Part shown: one piece after another, positions 1-10,021 of the stretch | How positions within the stretch are numbered: the stretch's first letter is position 1 | Layout: every line of letters begins with the position of its first letter | Origin: an uncultured Gammaproteobacteria bacterium | GTDB taxonomy: Bacteria; Pseudomonadota; Gammaproteobacteria; GCA-002705445; GCA-002716945 | Reading direction: 5' to 3' | Assembly: GCA_902521725.1 (NCBI GenBank) | Contig: CABYTF010000003.1 | Location: 17,709 to 81,708, forward strand | DNA length: 64,000 nt | The notes under the pieces: generated by a model | What the model was told of the DNA's origin: nothing | The model's input: only the letters and a program-made list of their open reading frames with translations | Databases searched by the model: none | Position numbers and translations under genes: made by a program

Positions 1-1018
1 CATAATCATCAATAATGACTGGCTTATATTTGTTAATGTAAATGTCCTCATAGACGTCAAATCTTCGGCTTGCACCGAAAAAACTATTCAATGATTTAAT
101 GATCTTAGTGATTGATATACCAAGGTGTAGACAAACTGATAAAGCAGAGAGGATGTTATACACATTATGTTTACCTAATAGATTGGTGGACACTCTGTAA
201 CTCCTGCTTGAAAAAACGACATCAAACTGCATTTTCTTTCCATCTATATATTTTATAGACTTTGCTTTTATACTATTGCTTTCTTTGAGTCCATACGTGC
301 AAACGCCTCTATTAATCTTTTTTAGTAACTTCAATGAATTCTTGTCATCGCCATTGATAAACACTTTTCCGTAAAAAGGAACAGAGTTCATCAGTTCCAA
401 CATTGAAGTCTCGAGTTTACCGTAGTTATGGTCATAATTATCTAAATGTTCTTGGTCTAAGTTCGTAAGAACAACTAGGTGAGGTGTCAATTTAGAAAAG
501 CTTGGATCGCTCTCATCCGTCTCGGTTACAAGATAGTGACTATTACCTAATTTGACATGTGGATCATCAGTTTTTAATTTACCACCGATCAAATATGTAG
601 GATCCAGCTTATTTTCATACATAATGTGACTTAGCAGACTGGTAGTTGTCGTTTTGCCATGTGATCCCGTGATTGATATTCCATATTTTAGTCTCATAAG
701 TTCCGCTAGAATCTGCATGCGACTTAAAACAGTTAGACTGTTTTGTCGTGAAAATTTAAGCTCAATATTATTTCTTTGGATAGCATTCGAGAATACTACT
801 ATATCTTTTAGATTTATATTCTTAGAGTCATGACCAATGAATACTTTTATTTTCATTTTTCGCAATCTCTTAATTGCATTGTTCTCCTGAATATCGGAAC
901 CTCTTACTGTAAATCCGAGATTATGAAGTAATTCTGCGATACCCATCATCCCTGAACCGCCGATGCCTATCAAGAAGAAGGACTTATTTTTAAGATGCTG
1001 TGTTATTGAGTTCTTCAT
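1..1018 (-). CDS. murC: UDP-N-acetylmuramate--L-alanine ligase, partial (C-terminus outside window)
   Basis: First amino-acid-adding Mur ligase of peptidoglycan synthesis (cytoplasmic, ATP-dependent addition of L-Ala to UDP-MurNAc). Translating back from an ATG at 1016-1018 gives MKNSITQHLKNKSFFLIGIG followed by a GSGMMGIAEL stretch: the Rossmann N-terminal UDP-binding domain typical of MurC, with the GxGGxGM signature. About 339 codons are present and the reading frame runs off the left edge. The start overlaps the end of murG by 29 bases, as elsewhere in this tightly packed cluster. The call rests on this N-terminus and on the murG-murC order; I did not translate the rest residue by residue. 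Confidence 0.93.
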   Translation of the reverse strand, partial: MKNSITQHLKNKSFFLIGIGGSGMMGIAELLHNLGFTVRGSDIQENNAIKRLRKMKIKVFIGHDSKNINLKDIVVFSNAIQRNNIELKFSRQNSLTVLSRMQILAELMRLKYGISITGSHGKTTTTSLLSHIMYENKLDPTYLIGGKLKTDDPHVKLGNSHYLVTETDESDPSFSKLTPHLVVLTNLDQEHLDNYDHNYGKLETSMLELMNSVPFYGKVFINGDDKNSLKLLKKINRGVCTYGLKESNSIKAKSIKYIDGKKMQFDVVFSSRSYRVSTNLLGKHNVYNILSALSVCLHLGISITKIIKSLNSFFGASRRFDVYEDIYINKYKPVIIDDY

Positions 1019-2081
1019 TGAGTTCAGGAATATTATTTAGAATTATAGCACTTGAATTCTCTGGAAAAAGATTTTTACCATTTTTAGATAATTTCAATAA
1101 AAGCTCCTGATTACTATATAACTCATCTAGATGTTTATTAAGCTCCGAGGAAAAACTATCATTTTCCTCAACGATGATTGCTGCCATGCTAGCTTCTAAG
1201 AATTTAGCGTTATAATATTGGTGCCTGTCGGTGGCATACAGGAAAGGTACAAGTATAGCTGCTCTTCCTGCTTTGCAGATTTCACTTAATGTCATTGAAC
1301 CTGCTCTTGATATGATTATATCTGACCAGTCATACAATAATTCCATCTCATGTGAGAATTCTAAAACATCAGATGAAATATGTAAGTTATTATATTTTTT
1401 TTCAACTAAAATACGGTCTTTGTTGCCTGAGATATGTTTAATTTTGAATTTATTACCAAATTTTGAGACGCAGGTTGGAATCGTCTGATTAAAAAATCTT
1501 GCTCCCTGACTTCCGCCAAATATTAGTATGTTTAATATTTCTTTTCTATTCTTATATTTTAGCTCAGGCTTGGTTATCTCAGAAAAACTATCTTGGATTG
1601 GATTTCCGGAATGAATGATTTTTTTGTTCTTGGAAAATGTCTCAGGAAATGTTTGAAAAGTTCTTTTTGACATCCAATTATTAATTTTATTTGCGGTTCC
1701 TGGTATAGAGTTTGACTCGTGAGCATATACAGGCACTCTCATAATAAAAGCAGCAATAGATACTGGAACAGTTATATATCCTCCAAAACCTATCATAAAG
1801 ATTGGTTTCACTCTTTTTACATGGATAAGACTCTGGATTATGGATCTAAGAAGATTAAAGAAACCCTTTAACTTATGAAAAATACTTTTGCCTCTAATTC
1901 CTGACGAATTTAGATATTTAAAGCTAATTCTCTTATCATTTATAATTGTATTTTCTATCCCATCTTTTGTCCCTATCCATGTAACTGCATAATTTGAATC
2001 AATTAGTAGCCTTGATATATTTTTAGCTGGAATTACATGACCACCTGTTCCACTAGCAACTATAAATATATTTTTTTTCAT
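990..2081 (-). CDS. murG: UDP-GlcNAc:undecaprenyl-PP-MurNAc-pentapeptide transferase
   Basis: Peripheral membrane glycosyltransferase that converts lipid I to lipid II. The 363-residue product has the MurG N-terminal glycine-rich loop (ASGTGGHVIPA, residues about 9-19), the FMIGFGGYITVPVSIAA region around 96-112, and the GGSQGARFFN donor-site loop near 189-198. The C-terminal SRAGSMTLSEICKAGRAAILVP block near 258-280 binds UDP-GlcNAc. Length matches the family. The ATG start overlaps the ftsW stop by four bases (ATGA), implying translational coupling. Confidence 0.97.
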   Translation of the reverse strand: MKKNIFIVASGTGGHVIPAKNISRLLIDSNYAVTWIGTKDGIENTIINDKRISFKYLNSSGIRGKSIFHKLKGFFNLLRSIIQSLIHVKRVKPIFMIGFGGYITVPVSIAAFIMRVPVYAHESNSIPGTANKINNWMSKRTFQTFPETFSKNKKIIHSGNPIQDSFSEITKPELKYKNRKEILNILIFGGSQGARFFNQTIPTCVSKFGNKFKIKHISGNKDRILVEKKYNNLHISSDVLEFSHEMELLYDWSDIIISRAGSMTLSEICKAGRAAILVPFLYATDRHQYYNAKFLEASMAAIIVEENDSFSSELNKHLDELYSNQELLLKLSKNGKNLFPENSSAIILNNIPELNEELNNTAS

Positions 2082-3232
2082 TTTTGATTCTTCAGTACTG
2101 CTTGGCTAAATATTTGTTTGTTCTCAATTTGTATCCTGATTAGGATGCCTATATAGGTAAACATAAGCAAGAGGTTTGTTCCTCCATAACTAATGAAAGG
2201 AAGTCCCATTCCTTTTGTTGGGAATAAACCAATATTAACTAAAATGTGAATCATTGTCTGAATAAACATTAAAAGTACAATCGACAAAATAATATTTGAC
2301 GAGAATTGTGATATCTTAGATGTCTTGTTATAAAAAATAAAAATTCTTGAGAAGAATAAAAAATAGAGCACTAAAAGTATTACCAGAAAAATAAAACCTA
2401 GTTCCTCACCAATAATTGCTAGAATAAAATCATTATATTGCTCTGGTAAATAAAATAGCTTTTGAGTACTAGAGCCAAGCCCCTGTCCAAATAAACCGCC
2501 TGAGGACAATGCTATTTGGGAGGCAATGATTTGATATCCACTACCCTGTGGGTCACTCCATGGATCAATGAATGCTAATAGGCGTTGTACTCTGTATGGG
2601 TAGAGGAATATTAATAAGAATATTGGTAGAACTGAAATCGATAATATTTTTATAAGATTCATAATCCTCAAATTTGATAAAAAAGAAAATGTAATAAACG
2701 CTAGAAAAAGTAGGATCATGCTTCCAAAATCTCTCTGGGATACTATCACCAACATCAAAATTGATAAAAAAACAAATACTTTAAGATAGTTTTTATCAAA
2801 ATCATTTCTTGTAATATAGCCAGATAACCACAAGAAGAAAAAAAGACGCGATATCTCAGATATTTGCAGAGTGAAAAATCCTAGATCAATCCACCTTGTA
2901 GCACCATTGATGGTCGTTCCTAGTCCAGGTATATGAACTAAAAGAGATAATATTATTGCAAGAAGTAAAAAGTATTGTCCATAATCGTAGTAAAATTTTA
3001 CTTTTATCCGGGCGACTATGCTAAGGACAAGTAATCCCAGTATTATAAAAATAAAATGTTTTTTTAAAAAGAAAAGTGGATTAGAGAACTTAGCTGCAGC
3101 AAAATCAACAGTTGACGATGCAACCATTATCAAACCAATTAATATCAGACTAGTAACACATGCTAAAAAAAGTAAATCGAGCCCTCTACTATCAAAAAAC
3201 TCTATAATATTTCTAATTCTGTTGACTAGCAT
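2078..3232 (-). CDS. ftsW: SEDS-family septal peptidoglycan polymerase FtsW
   Basis: Multi-spanning membrane glycan polymerase that works with FtsI at the division septum. The 384-residue protein is mostly hydrophobic. It carries the family blocks GATRWIDLG (about 105-113), the DPWSDPQGSGYQ motif (about 219-230) with GGLFGQGLGSS just after it, PEQYNDFILAIIGEELGF (about 263-280) and GLPFISYGGTNLL near the C-terminus. These identify a FtsW/RodA/SpoVE protein. The position between murD and murG is the classical place for ftsW. It overlaps murD by 20 bases and murG by 4. Confidence 0.96.
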   Translation of the reverse strand: MLVNRIRNIIEFFDSRGLDLLFLACVTSLILIGLIMVASSTVDFAAAKFSNPLFFLKKHFIFIILGLLVLSIVARIKVKFYYDYGQYFLLLAIILSLLVHIPGLGTTINGATRWIDLGFFTLQISEISRLFFFLWLSGYITRNDFDKNYLKVFVFLSILMLVIVSQRDFGSMILLFLAFITFSFLSNLRIMNLIKILSISVLPIFLLIFLYPYRVQRLLAFIDPWSDPQGSGYQIIASQIALSSGGLFGQGLGSSTQKLFYLPEQYNDFILAIIGEELGFIFLVILLVLYFLFFSRIFIFYNKTSKISQFSSNIILSIVLLMFIQTMIHILVNIGLFPTKGMGLPFISYGGTNLLLMFTYIGILIRIQIENKQIFSQAVLKNQK

Positions 3233-4499
3233 ACTTTTTTACAAGTTCTTTAAAGTGATTACCACGATGTTGATAATTATCATATAAATAATAGCTTGAA
3301 GTTCCTGGTGACATAAGAACGGTATCGCCTGGCACCATCACAGAAAAGATATACGAGATTGCATCCTCAAGATCTTCATAACAAACTTGGTTTGTATTAA
3401 CGTGTAAAAGGTTTTTAAGGTCATCTTTATTATCCCCAATCATGATTAATATTTTTACTTTATCATTTATCAGCTCTTTCAGAATTTTGTATGACATTCT
3501 CTTGTGATCGCCTCCCATAATGAGAATTATATTATTTCCTAGTGACATTAATGCATTACTTGTTGAGTCGGCATTAGTTGATTTAGAGTCATTTATGAAT
3601 TTTATATCATTGAAAGTAAGAAATTTTTCAACTCTATGTTCAAGCCTCTTGCGCTTATCAAAAGAACTGAGAACATGCTCTAAAGATAAACCAATGATTT
3701 TAAGCACTGAGATAGATGCGCATAAATTATGTAGATCATGTCTACCATCAATAAGATAAGATTTTAGGAAATATGAAATATGGGCATTATCTGTAATAGA
3801 TAAACCATCGATAACGCAGTCATCGATTAGAAACATTTCATCTCTTACTTCGAATGTTGAATACTTATCATGATGATCTAAATTTTTATGTATTAGTTTA
3901 TATTTTGCGCTATTAAATATTTTTTCCTTGATCCCAAAATAATTTTCTAGTGTTCTGTGCCTTTCAAGGTGATCCTCAGACAAGTTCAAAATAATTGAAA
4001 TAAAAGAATTTAGCTTACTTATATATTCCAGCTGGTAACTAGAAAGCTCTAATAAAATATAGTCATATGAGTTCTGAAGAGACTCAAAAACAGAAATACC
4101 ATTGTTTCCACAAGCAATTGCACTAATATTGTTATCATTTAATATGTCGGCTATAAGATTAACTGTTGATGTTTTGCCATTAGTTCCTGTTACACAGATA
4201 AACTTTGATTGTGATAGTTTTTGAATTATTTCTATATCAGTCGTGAATTTACATCCTGATGAAGCTAACTTTTGTAATACATGATTTGTTGGTGGAATTC
4301 CTGGACTTATAACAGCATAATCAATTCTATTTAGGTCAATCTTTTTCTTTTTACATATAATCTCATCATTATTTATATCAATAACATCATTTGTAGTAGT
4401 AGAGTAATAAATTATATCATTCTCTTTGAAAAATTTACTGCAATGCTCGAATGTTCTACCTTCGCCTATTATGAGAAATGAAGATTTAAAAATATTCAT
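3213..4499 (-). CDS. murD: UDP-N-acetylmuramoyl-L-alanine--D-glutamate ligase
   Basis: Adds D-glutamate to UDP-MurNAc-L-Ala in the cytoplasm. The 428-residue protein shows the Mur-ligase ATP-binding loop CVTGTNGKTSTVNLI (about residues 102-116) and the central ELSSYQLE and NLSEDHLERH motifs. The C-terminal domain has FINDSKSTNADS (about 296-307) and a later GGDHK block, typical of MurD. Length is in the normal range. The start overlaps the mraY stop by four bases and the end overlaps ftsW by 20 bases. Confidence 0.97.
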   Translation of the reverse strand: MNIFKSSFLIIGEGRTFEHCSKFFKENDIIYYSTTTNDVIDINNDEIICKKKKIDLNRIDYAVISPGIPPTNHVLQKLASSGCKFTTDIEIIQKLSQSKFICVTGTNGKTSTVNLIADILNDNNISAIACGNNGISVFESLQNSYDYILLELSSYQLEYISKLNSFISIILNLSEDHLERHRTLENYFGIKEKIFNSAKYKLIHKNLDHHDKYSTFEVRDEMFLIDDCVIDGLSITDNAHISYFLKSYLIDGRHDLHNLCASISVLKIIGLSLEHVLSSFDKRKRLEHRVEKFLTFNDIKFINDSKSTNADSTSNALMSLGNNIILIMGGDHKRMSYKILKELINDKVKILIMIGDNKDDLKNLLHVNTNQVCYEDLEDAISYIFSVMVPGDTVLMSPGTSSYYLYDNYQHRGNHFKELVKKYASQQN

Positions 4500-5581
4500 C
4501 GTATTTTAAGTGTCGACAAAGCTATTAGGACTAAGATAAATGTGATTATCCAAAATCTCATAATAATCTTAGGTTCAGACAATCCTGAAAGCTCATAATG
4601 ATGGTGAAGTGGTGCCATCTTAAAAACTCGTTTACCATTTCTCATTTTAAATGATGTAACCTGAATAATTACAGACAATACCTCAGCAATAAATATTCCA
4701 CTCATGATAGCAAAAGCAAGTTCTTGCTTAAGAATAATGGCAAGTAAGCCAAGTGAACTTCCAAGAGACAATGATCCGCAATCACCCATGAATATTTCTG
4801 CTGGATATGAATTAAACCAGAGAAAACCTAGTCCTGCCCCAACAAGGGATGCAGCAAATATAGCGGCCTCTCCTGAACCTTCCAAATAAGGTATGAGTAA
4901 ATACTCCGATATATTTATATTCCCATGAACATAAGCAAATATCACAAACGCAGATGCAATTAATATACATGGTAATATAGCTAACCCATCTAAACCGTCA
5001 GTTAAATTCACCGCGTTTGATGAGCCGACAAGAATAAATATTGACCAAGGTATAAAGAAAATACCTAGATAGATACTGTTGTCTTTTAAGAATGGCATTA
5101 CAGAGCTAGTATCTCCTGTATCCATAAAGACATATAAATAGATAGTAATCAGAGAGGCAGAAACAATCTGGAAAAAGAGCTTTAACCTTCCTTTGATCCC
5201 ATCACTTTTGCCCTCGACTAATTTTTTATAGTCATCATAAAAACCTATTAGACCAAAACTAAGAATACCAAATAATAATAATAGAATGTAATGATTGCTT
5301 AAGTCAGACCAAAGTAATGTAGAAATTACTATAGATGATATGATAATCAAACCACCCATCGTTGGTGTCCTATTTTTTTTATCTATATGACTCGATGGTC
5401 CATCATCCCTAATAGACTGGTAAAATTGTTTCTCAGTCAGATACTTAATTATGTACGGTCCGAGAACGAGTGAGATAATGAGTGATGTTAATGCACCCAT
5501 TACTATCCTAAGTGTTAGATACTGAAATACATTAAAGCCTGAGTAATATTGAGACAGATATTCGAATAAGAATAGCAACAT
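4496..5581 (-). CDS. mraY: Phospho-N-acetylmuramoyl-pentapeptide transferase
   Basis: Integral membrane enzyme that transfers phospho-MurNAc-pentapeptide to undecaprenyl phosphate, making lipid I. The 361-residue, roughly ten-helix protein has the conserved RTPTMGGL cytoplasmic loop (about residues 71-78), the GFYDDYKK aspartate motif (about 112-119) and NLTDGLDGLA (about 192-201). FMGDCGSLSLG (about 264-274) and the histidine-rich APLHHHYE loop (about 323-330) follow; all belong to MraY. It lies five bases after murF and overlaps murD by four bases. Confidence 0.97.
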   Translation of the reverse strand: MLLFLFEYLSQYYSGFNVFQYLTLRIVMGALTSLIISLVLGPYIIKYLTEKQFYQSIRDDGPSSHIDKKNRTPTMGGLIIISSIVISTLLWSDLSNHYILLLLFGILSFGLIGFYDDYKKLVEGKSDGIKGRLKLFFQIVSASLITIYLYVFMDTGDTSSVMPFLKDNSIYLGIFFIPWSIFILVGSSNAVNLTDGLDGLAILPCILIASAFVIFAYVHGNINISEYLLIPYLEGSGEAAIFAASLVGAGLGFLWFNSYPAEIFMGDCGSLSLGSSLGLLAIILKQELAFAIMSGIFIAEVLSVIIQVTSFKMRNGKRVFKMAPLHHHYELSGLSEPKIIMRFWIITFILVLIALSTLKIR

Positions 5582-5585
5582 TCTC

Positions 5586-6920
5586 CTACTTCAAACCCCT
5601 TGCAACAATATCAAAATTCATAAATCTAGAAGCTTTAATAAGCACTACAGTACTCTCATCAGAGAGACTGCGAGCATAATCCGTCAACTTTATGATATCA
5701 TCAAAAGTTGTGCAACCATCTCCAAATATTGATTTTGCCTCACTTTTATATTTGCCCATGTACAGGAGGTGTTTAACATCAATATCTTTCGCTAGTCTGA
5801 AAACAGATAAATGGTGCTCGAGAGATCTTTCTGCGAGCTCACCCATATCACCCATTATAAAGATTTTATTTTTATTGAAACTCTTTAGTTGATTTAAAGA
5901 TGTTTTCATGGATTCTGGATTTGCATTATATGAATCATCGATAACTATAGACTTGTTTGATGAGACATAACAATAGAACCTACCTTGTACACCAGAAAAG
6001 TTCTTGATGCCGTCCTTAACAGATTGAATATTCGCACCCGCCTCCATTGCTAAGGCTATGCTAAATAACAAATTGATAACTAATGCCTTAGAGCTACTTT
6101 TTTTACTTAACTCAAACTTACCTTTTGGCGTTGATACGTAAAAGAATTCCTCATCTATTTTTTCAAAATAATAATCTGCGCTATTCAATATAGAAATAGT
6201 AGTAATTTTTTTAAGCTTATTCATTTTTTCCCATTTATCAAAGTGCTTATCATCTTTATTCAATACAACTTGATCTGTGTTTGAGTGAGAAAAAATCTCC
6301 TCTTTAGTGCTCAATAGAGTTTCAAAGCTACCAAAAGACTCCATATGAGCCTCAGAAACATTTAATAATGCGGTCATATTCGGCTCACAAATATCTACTA
6401 AATTACTAATATCATTTTTTTTGCTAGCTCCAAGCTCATATACACACCTTTGATAATTCTCTTCGGGAGACTTTAAGATTGATAATGGCAAACCAATATC
6501 ATTATTATAATTACCTAGAGTTGTACTCACAGAAAAGCATTGTTTTAGTATCGCAGTTGTCAGTTGAGTCACGGAGGTTTTGCCATTTGTCCCTGTAATA
6601 CCTATCGTAAAAGGTGATCCGATAACTTTTCTGTAGCCCGCAGCAAGTTCTCCAAGGGATTTTAATGTATTTTGACAAACTATGTATGGAACGCTAATTT
6701 TCGAGACATCAAAGCTATCATTACATAATATTGCTGATGCCCCACTATTGATTGATTCTTGTATATAATCATGCCCATCAAATTTATTTCCCACTATTGC
6801 TACAAAAAAGTCCCCTTTTTGTACTTTCCTGCTATCAATCGTTATATTGTGTATATTAATATCAGGTCCTTTCAGATCAAGTGATAAAATGTTAGCAATC
6901 TTTGATAGTTTTATATTCAT
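5586..6920 (-). CDS. murF: UDP-N-acetylmuramoyl-tripeptide--D-alanyl-D-alanine ligase
   Basis: Adds D-Ala-D-Ala to the UDP-MurNAc tripeptide in the cytoplasm. The 444-residue protein has a MurF-type N-terminal domain (TIDSRKVQKGDFFVAIVG, residues about 27-44), the ATP loop GITGTNGKTSVTQL (about 108-121) and a C-terminal domain with DDSYNANPESMKTSL and FIMGDMGELA, which are MurF hallmarks. The start lies 29 bases inside murE. Order murE-murF-mraY is standard for the dcw cluster. Confidence 0.97.
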   Translation of the reverse strand: MNIKLSKIANILSLDLKGPDINIHNITIDSRKVQKGDFFVAIVGNKFDGHDYIQESINSGASAILCNDSFDVSKISVPYIVCQNTLKSLGELAAGYRKVIGSPFTIGITGTNGKTSVTQLTTAILKQCFSVSTTLGNYNNDIGLPLSILKSPEENYQRCVYELGASKKNDISNLVDICEPNMTALLNVSEAHMESFGSFETLLSTKEEIFSHSNTDQVVLNKDDKHFDKWEKMNKLKKITTISILNSADYYFEKIDEEFFYVSTPKGKFELSKKSSSKALVINLLFSIALAMEAGANIQSVKDGIKNFSGVQGRFYCYVSSNKSIVIDDSYNANPESMKTSLNQLKSFNKNKIFIMGDMGELAERSLEHHLSVFRLAKDIDVKHLLYMGKYKSEAKSIFGDGCTTFDDIIKLTDYARSLSDESTVVLIKASRFMNFDIVARGLK

Positions 6921-8331
6921 AGTTCCTTATAATTTTTTTTAGAAAAATAACATCATTATGTTTAATTTTTTTATTATTTTCTAAAATATAATCTTCATTA
7001 CCTTTACCGAGTATAAAGTTTAGCTGATCATGCGAGGATGTTTTAAACATATGCTTGATAGCCTCCTTTCTTGACTTAATAATTTTAACTTTATCAAGAT
7101 TCTTAATTCCTTTCAGAATATCATGCAGTATTTTTTTGAAATTCTCTTTCCTTGAGTTATCTTCAGTGATAATTATTTTTGATGAAAACTGATCAACAAT
7201 CTTGCTGGTTTTTTTTCTTTTCAACTTATCTCTATCACCACCGCATCCAAATAGGGTGCATATATTTCTATTCATGTTGAAATCTTTATATATATTTCTA
7301 TACGCTTGAACTGTGTGGGCATAGTCTATAATAAAATCTCCCTTCTCGTTTGTATTGAAAATCTGTCTTCTCCCCTCAACAGATTTAAGATTATTGATAG
7401 ATTTAAATATCATTGGAGTTTTATATTTCTCGAGTCTCATAACTGCAAATATCATGAGTAATGAATATGAATTGAAATTCTTCAGCTCTCTTATTTTTTC
7501 TCTTGAAGGTATATTTATAATTTTTTTATCTTTCGATTTATCCTGAGAGATATAAAAAAGATTTTTGCAATTATATTGAAGATGATTAATACCCTTTAGA
7601 TTTTTAGAATCGAGATTTATAATTGATGTTTTACTTTGATTCAATATTTTTAATTTACTATCAATATAATTTTTCAAGCTTTTATGATATTCGATATGAT
7701 CTTGATCAATATTTGTAATTATAGAATAAGTGAAGCATATACCATCTAGCCTTCCTTGGTGGAGTCCTTGAGATGAACACTCGATAATTACATAATCACA
7801 CTTTCTCATAATAAAAAATCTAAGATATTTATAGCAAATATCTATTGGTGGTGTTGTATATTCATTTTCACTCAGATTAGGATAAATTCCTGCTCCCTCA
7901 CTAGAAATGACGCCAACTTTTTTATTCTGATGCATCAATGCTTGTGCTAGTAATAATACGGTTGATGTTTTCCCATTCGTACCTGTGATACCGATTGTGA
8001 TTGGCTTATGTTTTTTATTCTTTAAATCAACTTTGAATATTTCAATATATATTTTTTTAATATCTCTCTCAATTAAAAATGGAATTGATGTTCTAATTCT
8101 TTGTCTAGTTATATAAAATGGCGTGATAAATCCAGATGCTCCTTTAGCGATAGCATTATTTATATTAGTAATATTTTTTTCGATATCTGACTCTAAGGAA
8201 ATAAATATCTGGTTATTGTTAATGCGACGAGAGTCAATACTGAATCTATCTGATAAGTATTCTGCTCGATCAGAGTTTTTTAGAATAAAGTTAGTACATA
8301 TTTTTAATCTATTCAGTTCCTGCATACTCAA
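6892..8331 (-). CDS. murE: UDP-N-acetylmuramoyl-L-alanyl-D-glutamate ligase (meso-diaminopimelate type probable)
   Basis: Adds the third stem-peptide residue to UDP-MurNAc-L-Ala-D-Glu. The 479-residue protein has FSIDSRRINNNQIFISLES at the N-terminus and the ATP loop GITGTNGKTSTVLLLA (about 113-128). TTPPIDICYKYL, IECSSQGLHQGRLDG and the C-terminal FGCGGDRDKLKR block (about 366-377) follow. The position where diaminopimelate-type enzymes carry DNPR reads DNSR here (TEDNSRKEN), a conservative departure in the amino-acid-selecting motif. The gene is markedly lysine- and AT-rich. It overlaps ftsI by 23 bases and murF by 29. Confidence 0.93.
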   Translation of the reverse strand: MSMQELNRLKICTNFILKNSDRAEYLSDRFSIDSRRINNNQIFISLESDIEKNITNINNAIAKGASGFITPFYITRQRIRTSIPFLIERDIKKIYIEIFKVDLKNKKHKPITIGITGTNGKTSTVLLLAQALMHQNKKVGVISSEGAGIYPNLSENEYTTPPIDICYKYLRFFIMRKCDYVIIECSSQGLHQGRLDGICFTYSIITNIDQDHIEYHKSLKNYIDSKLKILNQSKTSIINLDSKNLKGINHLQYNCKNLFYISQDKSKDKKIINIPSREKIRELKNFNSYSLLMIFAVMRLEKYKTPMIFKSINNLKSVEGRRQIFNTNEKGDFIIDYAHTVQAYRNIYKDFNMNRNICTLFGCGGDRDKLKRKKTSKIVDQFSSKIIITEDNSRKENFKKILHDILKGIKNLDKVKIIKSRKEAIKHMFKTSSHDQLNFILGKGNEDYILENNKKIKHNDVIFLKKIIRNYEYKTIKDC

Positions 8332-10021
8332 TACTTTCTAATATTCTCATAGAGTGTTGTAAAAATTCTCCAAAAACAGGTGCGGCATGAAATCCACCAG
8401 AGCCTTCTCTGTCTTTTGGCTCTCTTATGATAACAGCTGCAACGTACTTAGGTTTTGGGTTTCCTAAAATTCCAACAAATAAAGCGTTATGTAAATTCTT
8501 CTTATATTCACCATTTTTTATTTGTCTAACTGTTCCTGTTTTTCCATATGTAGTGTAGCCACTCACCCTAGCTTTTTTGCCTGTACCATCAGGAGAATGA
8601 ACGACCTCTCTCATCATATCAAGAACAGTCTCGGATATTTGCCTATCTAATATCTGTTTTCTGTCATCTGTATCAGTGTTTTTAATATATTTCAGTTGGG
8701 TTTGCGAACCAATATTAGCTAGCATAGTATAAGCATTCACTAGGTGCATTAGCGATACTGATAGCCCATAACCGTAACCAATGCTAAAGTGATTCGAGTC
8801 GCTTAGTGAGTTGTGTGATGGTACAGATCCATTTTTTGAGCCAGGAAGATTTATAAACAATGATTGCCCAAATCCAAATAAATCAAGATTTCTTGTCAGT
8901 TGTTTTTTTGACAATTTTTTAGAGACCTTGGCAGCACCAATATTACTTGAAAGCTTAATAATGTCACTCGTCGATACCTTCCCAAGATATTTCCAGTCTT
9001 TAATTTCTTTATTATCTAATTTAACTACACCTGGAGCAGTATCAATGATTGTTGATTCGTCAATAACTTTGTTTCTCAGAGCTGCATATATGATGAAAGG
9101 TTTAATTGTTGAACCTGGTTCGATTAAGTCATAAATAGCCCTATTTTTTATTTTTATTCCTCTATAAGTTTGTCTTTTTTCTGGATCAAAAGATGGATAG
9201 TTCGCCATTGACAAAATATTGCCAGATTTAGCCTCTACAAGAACTATAGAGCCACTTTCTGCTTGGTATCTTTGTATATACTTTTTGAGCACATCATATG
9301 CGATTATTTGTATTCGTTTATCAAGTGTTAAAATCAGGTTTTTCCCGGGACTTGGCTTATTAATAACCTCGATTGTCTCGATAGATCTTCCAATATTGTC
9401 TTTTTTGATTCTCTTATTTCCGTCTACAGGCTTAAGAATATTATCATTAACTAATTCTATTCCCTCTTGACCGTTGTCATCAATATCAGTAAAACCGATT
9501 ACATTAGAGAAGGCCTCACCACCCAAATATGATCTTTTATTTTCATTAATAAAGTAAATATTTGGATTAGACAGTTTACTTATTTCATAATATGTTGATT
9601 TAGAGATATGCCTTTTAAGGTAGTATTCTTTTCTGTTCTTATTCTTATTTATTATTTTTCTCAGCTTGTCATTAGGCATATTCAGAATATTGGCGAGTTT
9701 TTCCACGTCTACATTATTATCTCTATAGAATAGTCTATTTGGATTTATACACAGTGTTTTTGCAGGCAATGACATAGCAAGGATGTTCTTATTTCGATCG
9801 TAAATTATGCCTCTTTGTGCCTTGATAATCTGGTTATGAATTTGCCTTTTAGATGCCTCATCGAAAATATTTTGTTTACATGAACCTTCATTAAAATAGA
9901 AGCAATCAGTACCTTTAATTTGAAGTTGATACAATCGAGTAATTATGAGTAGAAATATGACAAGTGCTGCTGTTATGAATAACAGCAGCCTTATATTCTG
10001 AGTTTTAGTCGTATTCTTAAT
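8309..10021 (-). CDS. ftsI: Septal penicillin-binding protein 3 (FtsI), non-canonical start
   Basis: Septum-specific transpeptidase, partner of FtsW. Catalytic motifs are present: SxxK in EPGSTIKPF, SxN in KLSSNIGAA, and KTG in TTYGKTGTVRQ. The first conventional start (TTG, 9932-9934) would begin at LYQLQIKGTD and remove the membrane anchor. The frame is open upstream and encodes an obvious anchor, RLLLFITAALVIFLLIIT, preceded by the basic stretch IKNTTKTQN. The next in-frame stop is a TAA just upstream, within the end of ftsZ. No ATG, GTG or TTG lies between them. I therefore extend to an ATT at 10019-10021 that overlaps the ftsZ stop. Product about 570 residues. Exact start is uncertain; gene identity is not. 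Confidence 0.9.
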   Translation of the reverse strand: MKNTTKTQNIRLLLFITAALVIFLLIITRLYQLQIKGTDCFYFNEGSCKQNIFDEASKRQIHNQIIKAQRGIIYDRNKNILAMSLPAKTLCINPNRLFYRDNNVDVEKLANILNMPNDKLRKIINKNKNRKEYYLKRHISKSTYYEISKLSNPNIYFINENKRSYLGGEAFSNVIGFTDIDDNGQEGIELVNDNILKPVDGNKRIKKDNIGRSIETIEVINKPSPGKNLILTLDKRIQIIAYDVLKKYIQRYQAESGSIVLVEAKSGNILSMANYPSFDPEKRQTYRGIKIKNRAIYDLIEPGSTIKPFIIYAALRNKVIDESTIIDTAPGVVKLDNKEIKDWKYLGKVSTSDIIKLSSNIGAAKVSKKLSKKQLTRNLDLFGFGQSLFINLPGSKNGSVPSHNSLSDSNHFSIGYGYGLSVSLMHLVNAYTMLANIGSQTQLKYIKNTDTDDRKQILDRQISETVLDMMREVVHSPDGTGKKARVSGYTTYGKTGTVRQIKNGEYKKNLHNALFVGILGNPKPKYVAAVIIREPKDREGSGGFHAAPVFGEFLQHSMRILESIEYAGTE

